Of a stretch of DNA of 41,263 bases, positions 9,291 through 19,632 are shown one piece after another. Position 1 is the first letter of the stretch. Each line of letters begins with the position of its first letter. Position numbers and translations under genes: made by a program. The DNA lies in the NCBI GenBank assembly GCA_025361955.1, contig JANYIU010000046.1, forward strand, positions 1-41,263, read 5' to 3'. Origin of the DNA: Holophagaceae bacterium (GTDB taxonomy: Bacteria > Acidobacteriota > Holophagae > Holophagales > Holophagaceae). A model generated the notes under the pieces. It made no database searches. It worked only from the letters and a program-made list of their open reading frames with translations, and was not told the DNA's origin.

Positions 9291-12200
9291 ATGCCCACTC
9301 ATCCCGGTCTTCATGTCTTCTACACGAACCGCGTCGAGAGACTCGCGGCACAGCTGACTCTCGACATTTCCAGGTTTCGCGGTGACGACCATGGCTGGAC
9401 GCCTACGACCATCGTTGTGCCAAACCCGAACGTGAAGGACTACCTAAAGCGTGGCTTGGCGGATGCGCTTGGTGTGGCGGCGAACCTCCGATTCCACTTC
9501 CTGGAGGGATTCTGGCGAACCTATCTGGGACAAGATCCGAAGGCACAGTTGCTGGATCGCACCGCGCTGCGTGGGGTGATCCTTTCTCTTCTTCAGGATG
9601 AGGATCTGCTTTCCAGACCGGAGCTGACACCCATCCGGGCCTACCTCACCGGCGCACCGCAAGACCTCAAGCGAGTGCAGCTGGCCGAAAGGCTAGCTGG
9701 CTGCTATGAGCGCTATCTCCTGCACCGTCCCGATTGGCTGCAGGCCTGGGAGCGCGGGAAAGCTACGCCAGGGGCTCGCCCAGAGGAACTTGCGGCTTGG
9801 CAAAGGGCACTCTGGCGGGAGATCCGAAAGGCGCTATCTGGGTCGCCTTGGCTCACGCTACCGGAGTGGCTGGAGAACCGCAGCTTCGACCGGGCCACCT
9901 TCCCGGACACTGTGTTCATCTTCGGCATGAGCCACATGGCCCCTCTTTACCACCACGCTTTGGCTCGCCTCGGCGAACGCACGGCCGTCCGACTTTACCT
10001 CATGAATCCATGCAAAGAACCCTGGGATTCCGAGGAGCGGAATGCCTCTGGCCTGAGACGGGTGGCCAGAGCAGCCAATTCCAATCGGGATGACTTGGAT
10101 GACTCTCCCGAAGACCCCTTCAATCTTCTTGTGAATGAGAGCAGCCCCTTTCTGCATCGCTGGGCAAGGCCGGGTCGGGAGCAGCTCCGCCTGCTCATCG
10201 AGGTGACCCAGGGAGATTTCGTCGGAAGCTTCGATCCCGTCGATCCCAGCGACGCCCCAGGAACCCTGGCGGTACTCCAATCCCGGATCATCGAACCCTC
10301 TGCTCCCAGCGAAACCTCGGATCAGAACGACAGTCTGAGGGTGATCCCCTGCCCTACACCGGCCAGAGAAGCAGAGGTGGTGGCAAGCCTCATCTGGGAA
10401 ATGGTCCGCAAACCCGGTAGCACTCTTCACTTCGATGACATCTGCGTATTGGTGCCACCAGCGCAGCAGGATCGCTATGCACTCCACCTCCGGGACGCGT
10501 TCGCGGGGGCGGAAGGGATTCCCTGGGCGCACGCCATGGGCGCCTCCCGTCGGTTGCGAGATTTCGCGGAGGCTGGAAGCCTGCTCCTACGCACGGCCAC
10601 CGGAGACCTGAGCCGGGCGGAACTTCTCCGCATGGCGTCCCATCCCGTGTTGGCCGCGCGCTGGCAGGGTCTGGATCCCGATGCATGGCCAGGACTCTGC
10701 GAGCGGGCCGGCATCGTCGCCCGCCTGGACGCGGCCGAAACGGAAGGCACCTATTTGGCAGGCGGCGTTTGGACCTGGGACCAGGGCCTGACCCGCATGG
10801 CCCTCGGGTGCTTCATGAAGGAGGAAGCAGTATCCAGTTTCCTCCCGGTGGCAGGAGCCGAGGCTCCCGGATTGGTGGCGAGCCTCGGCGCTCTGGCCGC
10901 TGACCTGCGCGCGCTTTCCGCAGGACGCCTCACCATTTCCTCCTGGCTGGGACGACTGGAGCGCATTCTCCAGGCCTATCTCCTGCCCGACCCAGCCTCC
11001 GCCGAAGAGGGTGAGGCCGATGCCTTTATCCGCCTCCTGAAAGGTCTGGAACGGTTGCGAGGTTTGGAATCCGCCTACCTTCCGGCACCAGTCATGGACT
11101 TCCAAGCCTTCCGGTCCCTGGCGGCGGGAGCATTGGAATCCCTCCTGGCCGATCAGGCACTCCCACCAGGGCGTGGCGTCCAGGTGGGCTGCTACACCCC
11201 CCTGAGGGCCATCCCATTCAAGGCGCTCTTCCTGCTCGGCCTCGGGGAGGGGTTGTTTCCGGCTGCGGACCGATCCGATCCCATGGATCTTCTCGCGGAG
11301 AGCCCCCGGCGGGCCGGGGATGTAAGTGTGAGCGAGAAGGACCGCTACCTCTTCCTGGAGGCCCTGCTCTCGGCCCGGGAGAGTCTGGTGATCACCTACC
11401 CCAGCCGGGACGCCCTGACCGGCGAGGAACTCCAGCCTTCGCCTCTCTTGCTCGACCTTGCCGAGGCTCTGGGACCCGAGGTTTGGTCGCAGGTGCTTCT
11501 CAAGGAACAGCCCCGACACCGGCACGATCCCCGCGCTTTCGCCCACTTGAACGATGGCGCCTGCGCGGATGTCCTGCCCAGCCACCTACGGGAGGCCCGG
11601 GCGGAGGCGGAACTGCACTACTTGGGCCTGCGCCTGCGCGAGCAGATCGGCAACCGGGACCTCCCCCTTGCGCTCCTCGAACGGCAGGCCTCGGAAGGGA
11701 CCTTCCGAGAACTTAGGCCTCGCCTTCGGTCGGTGACACCGCTTACCCAGCAACCCCCAACCCTGCCTGAGCGCATACGCGTCTCGCTCGCACAGCTCCA
11801 GCGCTGGCTGGAGTGCCCCGTCCAGGGCGGAGAATCCCTCAGGCTGGGTATCCGGAATGCAGACGAAGAGGATCCCGCCGACCTCAGCCAGGAGCCACTC
11901 GATACGACTGGGCTGGAGCGCTACGGATTACTGCATGAGACCTTCTGGAGCTGGATCGTGGATCCGGCAGAAGCCCTCGAAGGCGCCTACCAAAGCGCTC
12001 GGTCCGCCCGGGAAGCGACCGCCCGTGTGCCCAGGGGTCCCATGGCCGAGGGAGAACAGGGAGCGCATCTCTCTATCCTCGCGACATGGAAGCAGCAATT
12101 GCCGGAGCATACCTCGGCCATTGTCCACCGTTTCGGCTCAGGACTGCCAACCACCACTAGCCCGCTACCTGTGGAAGATCACCCGCCGCTGGATCTCGAT

Positions 12201-12767
12201 TTGGAGATCAGTGGGAAATCTCATACGGTGCGATTGGAAGGCGTCTCAGACCCTGTATCCGGCGTTGAGTTTCTACTCCTTACAAATGGAAAAATGACCG
12301 GTCTTACCAGGAAAGGACAGAGCCCGTCGCCCGCGCTTACGGATCAGCGAAGGGCGCTCGGAGCTTGGATCGCCCATCTCGCCCTCTGCGCTCAGGGAGA
12401 TGGGAGCGAGCGGCAAGCCCGACTGATGAGTGCCAACGTAGGCACCCCTGCCGTCCTCGTCTCCATCCTGCCGGCCCTGACCCCACAGGAAGCCCGGGAC
12501 CAACTCACGGCGTGGCTCGGGGAGATTTTCTCGGAACAGCCGTCCCGCCGCCTCATGCCCATCGAGGCGCTGCTTAAGAAACCGGAGGTCGTGGATCTGC
12601 GTGAATTCATCGACGGCAGCGACGACTCCGACGACCGGCCAAGCCTGGTTTGTTTCCGCGGCCCTATCCCGCGAGTAAAGGATCTGGAAGTTGAACCGGA
12701 CCTCGAAGTGGGCCGACGCAGACTCGCCAAGTTCCTGGATATCGCATCGAACTGGAGGGCGCTGTGA
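9291..12767 (+). CDS. recC: Exodeoxyribonuclease V gamma subunit RecC-like
   Basis: N-terminus GLHVFYTNRVERLAAQL, TTIVVPNPNVKDYLKRGLAD. Conserved FKALFLLGLGEGLFPAADRSDPMDLL. Located directly before recB. Confidence 0.88.
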   Translation: MPTHPGLHVFYTNRVERLAAQLTLDISRFRGDDHGWTPTTIVVPNPNVKDYLKRGLADALGVAANLRFHFLEGFWRTYLGQDPKAQLLDRTALRGVILSLLQDEDLLSRPELTPIRAYLTGAPQDLKRVQLAERLAGCYERYLLHRPDWLQAWERGKATPGARPEELAAWQRALWREIRKALSGSPWLTLPEWLENRSFDRATFPDTVFIFGMSHMAPLYHHALARLGERTAVRLYLMNPCKEPWDSEERNASGLRRVARAANSNRDDLDDSPEDPFNLLVNESSPFLHRWARPGREQLRLLIEVTQGDFVGSFDPVDPSDAPGTLAVLQSRIIEPSAPSETSDQNDSLRVIPCPTPAREAEVVASLIWEMVRKPGSTLHFDDICVLVPPAQQDRYALHLRDAFAGAEGIPWAHAMGASRRLRDFAEAGSLLLRTATGDLSRAELLRMASHPVLAARWQGLDPDAWPGLCERAGIVARLDAAETEGTYLAGGVWTWDQGLTRMALGCFMKEEAVSSFLPVAGAEAPGLVASLGALAADLRALSAGRLTISSWLGRLERILQAYLLPDPASAEEGEADAFIRLLKGLERLRGLESAYLPAPVMDFQAFRSLAAGALESLLADQALPPGRGVQVGCYTPLRAIPFKALFLLGLGEGLFPAADRSDPMDLLAESPRRAGDVSVSEKDRYLFLEALLSARESLVITYPSRDALTGEELQPSPLLLDLAEALGPEVWSQVLLKEQPRHRHDPRAFAHLNDGACADVLPSHLREARAEAELHYLGLRLREQIGNRDLPLALLERQASEGTFRELRPRLRSVTPLTQQPPTLPERIRVSLAQLQRWLECPVQGGESLRLGIRNADEEDPADLSQEPLDTTGLERYGLLHETFWSWIVDPAEALEGAYQSARSAREATARVPRGPMAEGEQGAHLSILATWKQQLPEHTSAIVHRFGSGLPTTTSPLPVEDHPPLDLDLEISGKSHTVRLEGVSDPVSGVEFLLLTNGKMTGLTRKGQSPSPALTDQRRALGAWIAHLALCAQGDGSERQARLMSANVGTPAVLVSILPALTPQEARDQLTAWLGEIFSEQPSRRLMPIEALLKKPEVVDLREFIDGSDDSDDRPSLVCFRGPIPRVKDLEVEPDLEVGRRRLAKFLDIASNWRAL

Positions 12768-15700
12768 TCCGCCTTGAAAAGCCCGCCATTCTCGCTACGT
12801 TGAAACCCGGCCATGACGTCATCGAGGCCAGCGCGGGAACAGGAAAGACCTATACCCTGGAGCGCCTGGTGGCCGATCAAGTAATCCAGGGAAAGGCTCT
12901 GGAACGCCTTCTGGTAGTGACCTTCACGGAGAAGGCCGCCCTGGAACTCAAGACCCGGATTCGCTCCTACCTGCAGGAATTGCTGGCCGGAAAAGGTCAG
13001 ACCACTGATGCCGCCGACGCCTGGGAACTCAGCCCCGAGGTCCAGGAGCGGCTCGGAGCGGCGCTGCGCGCCTTCGACCGCGCCACCATCTCCACCATCC
13101 ATGGATTCTGCCGCCAGGTGCTCCAGGAAAGTGCGCTGGAAGGCGGGACCCTCTTCGATCAGGAACTGGTCGATGAGCGGAGGCTCTTCGGGGAGGCCTT
13201 CCGCCTATGCCTCACAACCCGCTTTGCCGTGGAAGAGGATCTCAAGAGTCTCATCCGACAGGCAGTCGAGGGTGGCTCCTCCATGAGCGCTGTAGAGGAC
13301 CTGCTCTGGAGCGCACACAACGACGGCGGGGAGCTCCACCCCCGACCAGAGGACTGGCAACAGTCGCTTCGAACCTTGGATCCGGCCTGGAACGCTCAAA
13401 TCGAGGAGATCAAGACGAATTGGAAGCAGGCTGGTGTCAACGCCAACACCATTCGCGCCGCCGCCGATCAGATGGGGAAGCTCCTGACCAGTCTCGCTGC
13501 TCATGGCGGCGACAGCATTGCGTTGTCGCTGTCTCTGCCTGACTGCCAAACAGACTCCCTGATTAAAGCCTGCGTGGCGCCAGGGCTGGCCGGTGTAGCC
13601 AGGGTCTTCTCGGACTGGTTCCTGGCTTGCAACAGCTGCGCGCCTACGATCGAAGTGGTTCTGACCCATGCTTTTCTCCCCTCGATCCGCGAGGAAATGG
13701 CGCGTCGCTGCCGGGAGGATGGGCTCTTCACCTTCAGCCGGATGATCCAGGGCGTGGTAGAAGCCCTCCACAGCGAAACCCTGGTCCAACGTCTGGCCAA
13801 GCGCTTTGACCTCGTCCTGGTAGACGAGTTCCAGGATACGGATCCCCGGCAATGGGAGATCTTCCACCGGGTGTTTTCCGCGTCGGGCCGAATGCTCCTG
13901 ATCGGGGACCCCAAGCAGGCCATCTATGGTTTCCGTGGCGGCGACCTCCCCACCTACCAGCAAGCCTGCGCCTCCCTCCTGCAAGGGCAAGCCCCCGCTC
14001 GCCTGAATTGGAACTTCCGCTCCACCCAGGACATGATCGATGCCCACCACCAGCTCCTGCTCGGGCCGGATCGCAACGACTCAGCGGCTTTCTTCACCGA
14101 TCCCGGACTCTATCCCATGGCGGTCCAGTGCGGTAATCCAACCCTGGCAGCTCTGGTCGACGGCAAACATATCCCTCCGGTGGACTTGTTCTGGGTGGAT
14201 CGGGTGGAAGGAGGCCAGCGTCTCTGGCGCCGGGTGGCGCTCGCCCTGGCGCGTCATCTAAAGCAGTTGAAGAATTCCCACATCCAGTTCGGTTCAGGCC
14301 TCGGCACCGAGAGCCACGTCCTCGGCTACGGCGACATGCAGATCCTGGTCGGCAAGGCCACTGAAGGGGAACTGGTCGCCCAAGCCCTTCGCGCCGAAGG
14401 AATCCCGTGCGCCTTTTATAAGCAGAAGGGGCTCTTCAAGACCCGCGAGGCGGAGGAGTGGCTCGATGTGCTGAGGGCCGTGGCCGCTCCCCGGGATCGT
14501 TCGCTTCAGGCCCCAGCCTTCATGAGTTCCTTTTTCGGTTGCTCGCTGGAGGACCTCCAAGGGTTGCCGGAACTCCCTGAGGATCACCCGGCCGCCACGC
14601 GACTCCTGGAATGGAACGCCCTTGCCCGCAAGCACCGCTACCCCGAGCTCATCTCGGCCTTGCTCGAAGAGAGTGGGCTGGCCCGGCGCCTCCTGCTCTG
14701 CGAACAGGGACTGCGGTCCCTAGTCAATTTCAGGCACCTGGGAGAGACCCTGCTCGAGCAGGCCACCCAGGAAGCAGCCAGCCTGGAGGACCTCATTCGA
14801 CAGCTGGTGCGATGGCGCTCAGGCGAGGCGACTCCGGCCTCGGAGGATGGCGACCTCCAGCGCCTGGAGGGGGAGGAGGGTGCCGTGCAGATCCTCACCC
14901 TGCACATGGCGAAAGGGCTCGAAGCCCCCATCGTGGCCATCTTCGCTTTTGGGTCGGGCAGGCCTGCAACCGTGCACCGCTACCACGCCAATGGAAGGCG
15001 ATGCCTCTACGTGGGACCCCTGCCGGGCGGGAGCCTCAAAGAGCAGGTCGATCGGGAGGATGACGAGGAGCGCCAACGCCTGCTCTACGTGGCCCTCACC
15101 CGGGCTCAGGCCAAGCTGGTGCTCTTCGCCTTCGAACAGATCGATTCCAAAGGCAACTATCGAAAAGTTCGTGGTGCCTACGAGGTGCTGAATCGTCGAC
15201 TGTTAGCCAGGAAGCAGCAAGGGTTCCCGCCGCTCTTCCGCCTGGAGGAGATGCCCTACACTCGCCTTGAGGCCATGCAGGAAACGGATGCGCCAGATCT
15301 CTCGACGCTTGTCCTCCCGGCCCTCGCAAAACCGGACCTCCCGGACTATGCGGCTCTTCGCTTTCAGGCGCGTCCCTTCATCACAACGTCCTACACCGCC
15401 CTCCAGCACCAGCTGGAGGACGCGGAGGATACCTCCCGTGGCGATCGCGACCAGCCGGGTGCCCGTCCTGCCTCGGAGGACCTTCCGGGCGGCACGCACG
15501 TGGGGCAAACCCTGCACGAACTTCTGGAATGGGCCGACCTGGACCTCGTCCGTGAGACCCCGTTCGACGCCTGGAAGCAGCGCCAGGAAGTGCGGGACTG
15601 CATCCAGGAAACGCTGCGACTCCACGGAGTTCCCATGCGTTGTGAAACACGCGTCGGACAGTTGGTCCACGCGGCTCTGAGCACATCCCTGCCTCTGGGT

Positions 15701-16144
15701 CCTGACGGGGGAACCCTCCAGATCTGCCGCACGGACCGGTGCCTCCGGGAAACCGATTTCCTCATGCGCTGGATCGACTCGGACTGCTTGTCCGAGGCCA
15801 AGGATCTCCTGAAGGGCTCCATTGATCTGCTCTGTGAGCAGGATGGGCGCACCTACTTCCTGGACTGGAAGAGCAACCTGCTTGCCGGCTACGACTTCGA
15901 GTCCCTGGCAACGTGTGTGGAACATGGCTACCGGCTCCAGGCGAAGATTTACCTGCAGGCGAGCCTTGCGTTCCTGGACATCCGGGACGAGACGGACTAC
16001 GAAAACCGGTTCGGAGGAATCCTCTATGTCTTCCTTCGCGGTCTTCCTGATGAAGGCACGTGGTTCCACCGGCCGAACTGGGCAGAAGCCAAGCGCTGGA
16101 AGCAGGAGCTGCAGAAGCTGCACAAAGAGGTGATCCATGCCTGA
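12764..16144 (+). CDS. recB: Exodeoxyribonuclease V beta subunit RecB
   Basis: VIEASAGTGKTYTLERLVADQVI, FDLVLVDEFQDTDPRQWEIF, GDPKQAIYGFRGGDLPTYQQA, and nuclease motif YFLDWKSNLLAGYDF with downstream YRLQAKIYLQA. Confidence 0.93.
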   Translation: MIRLEKPAILATLKPGHDVIEASAGTGKTYTLERLVADQVIQGKALERLLVVTFTEKAALELKTRIRSYLQELLAGKGQTTDAADAWELSPEVQERLGAALRAFDRATISTIHGFCRQVLQESALEGGTLFDQELVDERRLFGEAFRLCLTTRFAVEEDLKSLIRQAVEGGSSMSAVEDLLWSAHNDGGELHPRPEDWQQSLRTLDPAWNAQIEEIKTNWKQAGVNANTIRAAADQMGKLLTSLAAHGGDSIALSLSLPDCQTDSLIKACVAPGLAGVARVFSDWFLACNSCAPTIEVVLTHAFLPSIREEMARRCREDGLFTFSRMIQGVVEALHSETLVQRLAKRFDLVLVDEFQDTDPRQWEIFHRVFSASGRMLLIGDPKQAIYGFRGGDLPTYQQACASLLQGQAPARLNWNFRSTQDMIDAHHQLLLGPDRNDSAAFFTDPGLYPMAVQCGNPTLAALVDGKHIPPVDLFWVDRVEGGQRLWRRVALALARHLKQLKNSHIQFGSGLGTESHVLGYGDMQILVGKATEGELVAQALRAEGIPCAFYKQKGLFKTREAEEWLDVLRAVAAPRDRSLQAPAFMSSFFGCSLEDLQGLPELPEDHPAATRLLEWNALARKHRYPELISALLEESGLARRLLLCEQGLRSLVNFRHLGETLLEQATQEAASLEDLIRQLVRWRSGEATPASEDGDLQRLEGEEGAVQILTLHMAKGLEAPIVAIFAFGSGRPATVHRYHANGRRCLYVGPLPGGSLKEQVDREDDEERQRLLYVALTRAQAKLVLFAFEQIDSKGNYRKVRGAYEVLNRRLLARKQQGFPPLFRLEEMPYTRLEAMQETDAPDLSTLVLPALAKPDLPDYAALRFQARPFITTSYTALQHQLEDAEDTSRGDRDQPGARPASEDLPGGTHVGQTLHELLEWADLDLVRETPFDAWKQRQEVRDCIQETLRLHGVPMRCETRVGQLVHAALSTSLPLGPDGGTLQICRTDRCLRETDFLMRWIDSDCLSEAKDLLKGSIDLLCEQDGRTYFLDWKSNLLAGYDFESLATCVEHGYRLQAKIYLQASLAFLDIRDETDYENRFGGILYVFLRGLPDEGTWFHRPNWAEAKRWKQELQKLHKEVIHA

Positions 16145-18080
16145 GGTTGTCCCGCTGCTGCCGATCGGATGCCTCGCCGAGGGCATCTGGCCCGAGACTC
16201 TTCTGCAAGCCGACACGATGCTCGCCACCCTGGGGCAGGACACGGCCCTATCGGCAGTGGCCTACCGCGTCGCCAGGCTCGCTGCAACGGAGCCTGAGAA
16301 ATTGAAACTGGATCTCTTCTGGTTCAGCCTCGGCATGCTGCTGAACCAAGCCCAAGGTCACACCCGCCTCGATCTGGACGCTCCAGGCTGGCCCGAGCCG
16401 CTCCAGGCAAAGCTCAGTCACTACCCGCATCTTTCGGATCTCCTGATCCGGCCCGGACTGTCGGGACTCGTCACGTGCGCTTCCGACGACCGTCCTTTCG
16501 TTCAGGAAGGCCATTGGATCACCACTCAACGCCTGCGGGCATCCGAGCGCATTCTGGCGAAGGTGGTTCAACTTCTGGCCGCTGCACCCGTAATTCCCTG
16601 CAAAGTTCCTGAGGAGATCCTGACGCATCCGACGGTTCTGAATCCCGAGCAACGGCAAGCAGTGGAACTTGGCCTGGGAGCATCCCTGGCATTGGTCACC
16701 GGGGGACCCGGCACTGGGAAGACCTCCATCGTGGTAGCCCTCCTCCGGGCCGCCCTGCGCCTGGATCCGAACCTGTCCATGGATCGCATTCTCCTGGCCG
16801 CGCCGACCGGCAAGGCGGCGCAGCGCCTGGGCGAAGCCGTCCGAAATGGGCTCCGGCAGCTTTCGCTAGATGGCAGCCATGCCATGGACCCCATCGATGC
16901 AGGCCTGCTGCAGCGAGGACCAGAACCGCAGACGCTGCACCGAGCGCTGGGCTACCACCCCGGCTTGAATCAATTCCGCTATCGCGAGGGCAACCCCCTG
17001 CCCGCTGAGCTGGTGATCGTGGACGAAGGTTCCATGATCGGCCTGGAACTCATGGAAGGATTGGTGCGGGCACTCCGACCTGGGACACGTCTCGTTCTAT
17101 TGGGTGACGCGGATCAACTGCCTTCCGTGGACCCGGGTGCGGTCTTCCGGGAGTTCATCGCAGGCTGCCCGGAGCGGGTGGCGAGGCTTCGCCATAGCTA
17201 TCGGATGGATCCGCAAGACGAACACGGTCGCCACATTTTCCTCCAGGCGATGCGCGTCAATGATCCCGTGCGCCATGGAGAACTTTGGGGCGAGGACGGC
17301 CTCATCAGCCATCCGGGTCTCGAAGGACTCCTGCAGCAGCAGGGCGTGGTCCATGTGGTTCCGGAATCCCCCCGCAACCACTGGATGACCCGGTTCCTGA
17401 ACCAGTGGCTCGAGGAACGCATCTGGTCAGGTCTGGGCCCCAAAGCCTGGCTCGGCAAGGTGCTTCCTCCTTTCATCCATGGCCCAGAGGGCCTATCTCC
17501 AACCGAGGAAAGGCGGGCTGCGGAGCTGCTCGCTCATTTCGACCGGTTCCGGATCCTGTGCCCGTTGAATGACGCCCCGGAACTTGGCGGCGTGGACTCC
17601 ATCAACCGTTATTTCCATGCGCGGGCCTTGGCGGCGGCGCGCAGCGCCCTGGAAGGGCAGCCCCGGTTCCTGGCTGGCGAGCCCGTCATGGTCCTCGCCA
17701 ACAACGCGAGTCGCGGACTCTTCAATGGCGACCAAGGCGTGATACTGCCCGTTCGACGAGGGGACGGAGCCGTCCACCTGGAAGTCTTCTTCCCTCGAGC
17801 AGCACATGCAGTCAGTTTCCCCCTCGCCGCCATCCAGGATGACCTGAGCCACTGCTACGCCATGACCATCCACAAGTCCCAGGGCTCCGAGTTCGAGAGC
17901 CTTGCCGTGGTCCTACCCCCGCGTGAACATCCGGCCTTGACTCGGGAGATCCTTTACACAGCGCTCACTCGCGCCAAGAAACAGGTGCTTCTGATTGGAA
18001 CCCGAGAGGCCCTGGAGGCTGGCTACACTCGTTCAGTGCCGCGGTTGTCAGGTCTATTGGAACGGCTGCAGAAACCCTGA
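16137..18080 (+). CDS. recD: Exodeoxyribonuclease V alpha subunit RecD
   Basis: Walker A VTGGPGTGKTSIVVALLRAAL, AAPTGKAAQRLGEAV, ELVIVDEGSMIGLELMEGLV, and C-terminal YAMTIHKSQGSEFESLAVVLP. Overlaps the recB stop. Confidence 0.93.
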   Translation: MPEVVPLLPIGCLAEGIWPETLLQADTMLATLGQDTALSAVAYRVARLAATEPEKLKLDLFWFSLGMLLNQAQGHTRLDLDAPGWPEPLQAKLSHYPHLSDLLIRPGLSGLVTCASDDRPFVQEGHWITTQRLRASERILAKVVQLLAAAPVIPCKVPEEILTHPTVLNPEQRQAVELGLGASLALVTGGPGTGKTSIVVALLRAALRLDPNLSMDRILLAAPTGKAAQRLGEAVRNGLRQLSLDGSHAMDPIDAGLLQRGPEPQTLHRALGYHPGLNQFRYREGNPLPAELVIVDEGSMIGLELMEGLVRALRPGTRLVLLGDADQLPSVDPGAVFREFIAGCPERVARLRHSYRMDPQDEHGRHIFLQAMRVNDPVRHGELWGEDGLISHPGLEGLLQQQGVVHVVPESPRNHWMTRFLNQWLEERIWSGLGPKAWLGKVLPPFIHGPEGLSPTEERRAAELLAHFDRFRILCPLNDAPELGGVDSINRYFHARALAAARSALEGQPRFLAGEPVMVLANNASRGLFNGDQGVILPVRRGDGAVHLEVFFPRAAHAVSFPLAAIQDDLSHCYAMTIHKSQGSEFESLAVVLPPREHPALTREILYTALTRAKKQVLLIGTREALEAGYTRSVPRLSGLLERLQKP

Positions 18081-18128
18081 GGTGAGAAACGGACGGCACC
18101 ATGTCCGTGTCCCCCCTCGAAGGCCACC

Positions 18129-18653
18129 GTGGCTTGGCTGAGGGGATGGATGCCCATTCCCGATTCCAAGACTGGCGCGAAGGTCGTCTTCCTCAATCCT
18201 CCCGCCATCGCCGTACTGATGAGCCTTCCCGAAATCATGGAAAATCCCCATGTATTCCCAGGAGAAGCGGAGGGACAGCCAATCACCAATCTCTCGAAGG
18301 CCTGGGACCGGATAAAGGGAAAAGCGAAGCTCCCAGGAGTGTCGATTCATGACTTGCGCCACACCTTCGCCAGCATGGCAGCCCGCTCAGGCCTTAGTTT
18401 GCAGATCGTGGGCGCACTCTTGGGGCATGCCCACCCCAGCACGACGAAACGCTATACCCATTTCGCATCCCGCCCCCTCTTAGAGGGAAGCGAACAGGTT
18501 GGAAAAGTATTGGGCGGCTTCCTGGGAATCGAGAACCCCCAAGGAAAGAATCCACAATCGGAATGGCCCATGGCTTATTTCGATAGTGAGCCCGTGGGAG
18601 ATGACTTCATGGCTCCCAAGCGTGACCAGGCTGTAGACGATAAAGATCTCTAG
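18129..18653 (+). pseudogene. Tyrosine recombinase/integrase, C-terminal fragment
   Basis: PDSKTGAKVVFLNPPAIAVL ... VSIHDLRHTFASMAARSGLSLQIVGALLGHAHPSTTKRYTHFA retains HxLRH..H..Y. The N-terminal SAM-like domain and box I are missing because recD ends about 50 bp upstream. Confidence 0.82.
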
Positions 18654-18897
18654 GGACCTCTTCCGCCCACGGATGGGGGATGTGTGAAAGACCCGTGGGG
18701 AATGACCTGTTCCAACAGCTCCCTGGCGCTCATCCTGGGCCCATACCTTCCACAAAGGAACGGCTTTGGTTTGGTTTCTATACCAGACCGCCTAGATTCT
18801 TCCGGGCCTTACATAGGCCACAGCAGAGGAACCCTTCCACCGGGCAGAATGGTGACAAGAACAGCACAGATGATTTTGAATGGGAGGACTTGCTTCA

Positions 18898-19263
18898 ATG
18901 TCGAATCTGACATACTTTGTTAGTGCCAGACCGGAAGACAAGGTTCTTGTCTGGCTCCGAGGGGAGATAAGTACACCTCCATTTTCTGCGGAGGCTCGTC
19001 GGGAAACAGGAGCTTTGCTGCGGCAGCTTCAACAGGGGATTTCGCTTAGCCTTCCTCAATCCAGGCCGATGCCAAACATTGGGGTTCGGTGCCATGAGCT
19101 TCGAATCACAAATAAGGACAGCATTTGGCGGATCATCTATCGGATCGAGCCGGATGCCATTGTCATCCTGGATGTCTTCACCAAGAAAACGCAAACGACA
19201 CCAAACCCAGTCATCGAACATTGCAAGACGAGGCTGGCCCAGTATCTCAAAGCCATTAAGTAG
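18898..19263 (+). CDS. RelE/HigB-like (phage Gp49-like) toxin
   Basis: RCHELRITNKDSIWRIIYRIEPDAIVILDVFTKKTQTTP is a RelE/HigB-type core. GGGAGG ribosome-binding site upstream of ATG 18898. Followed by an XRE antitoxin. Confidence 0.8.
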   Translation: MSNLTYFVSARPEDKVLVWLRGEISTPPFSAEARRETGALLRQLQQGISLSLPQSRPMPNIGVRCHELRITNKDSIWRIIYRIEPDAIVILDVFTKKTQTTPNPVIEHCKTRLAQYLKAIK

Positions 19264-19272
19264 GAGGACGAC

Positions 19273-19590
19273 ATGGACAAGACCAAGCGAGCAAAGCTGG
19301 AAGCCGCGGGTTGGGCCGTCGCAACTCCTAAGGAATTCTTAAACCTTTCGGAAGAGGACGCGGCCTTCATTGAGGTCAAGGTGGCTTTGGCGGGTGCTTT
19401 GAGAGCGCGAAGGGTTGAGCAACACTTATCGCAGATAGAGGCCGCCAAGCGCCTCCATTCGAGTCAATCCCGAGTTGCAAAAATGGAAGCTGCGGACAAA
19501 TCCGTTTCAGTGGACCTGCTTCTGCGGTCATTCCTGAAATTGGGCGGAACTCGCGAAAAAATGGCGGCTGTCTTCTGCCTGAACAACTAG
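19273..19590 (+). CDS. XRE-family antitoxin
   Basis: HTH segment LRARRVEQHLSQIEAAKRLHSSQSRVAKMEAADKSVSVDLLLRSFLKLG directly downstream of a HigB-like toxin. Confidence 0.82.
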   Translation: MDKTKRAKLEAAGWAVATPKEFLNLSEEDAAFIEVKVALAGALRARRVEQHLSQIEAAKRLHSSQSRVAKMEAADKSVSVDLLLRSFLKLGGTREKMAAVFCLNN

Positions 19591-19632
19591 ATTGCGAATT
19601 ATCAGCCCGTCTGAATTATTGAAGAGCCTAGG

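Noticed and set aside
10587-11585. 332-aa minus-strand ORF inside recC
   Set aside because: Antisense shadow ORF. The sense frame is a well-supported RecC.
13205-14050. 281-aa minus-strand ORF inside recB
   Set aside because: Antisense shadow ORF.
15203-16243. 346-aa minus-strand ORF inside recB/recD
   Set aside because: Antisense shadow ORF with no domain signal.
18054-18900. tRNA or att site near the truncated integrase
   Set aside because: No tRNA-like cloverleaf or clear direct repeat recognised by eye.
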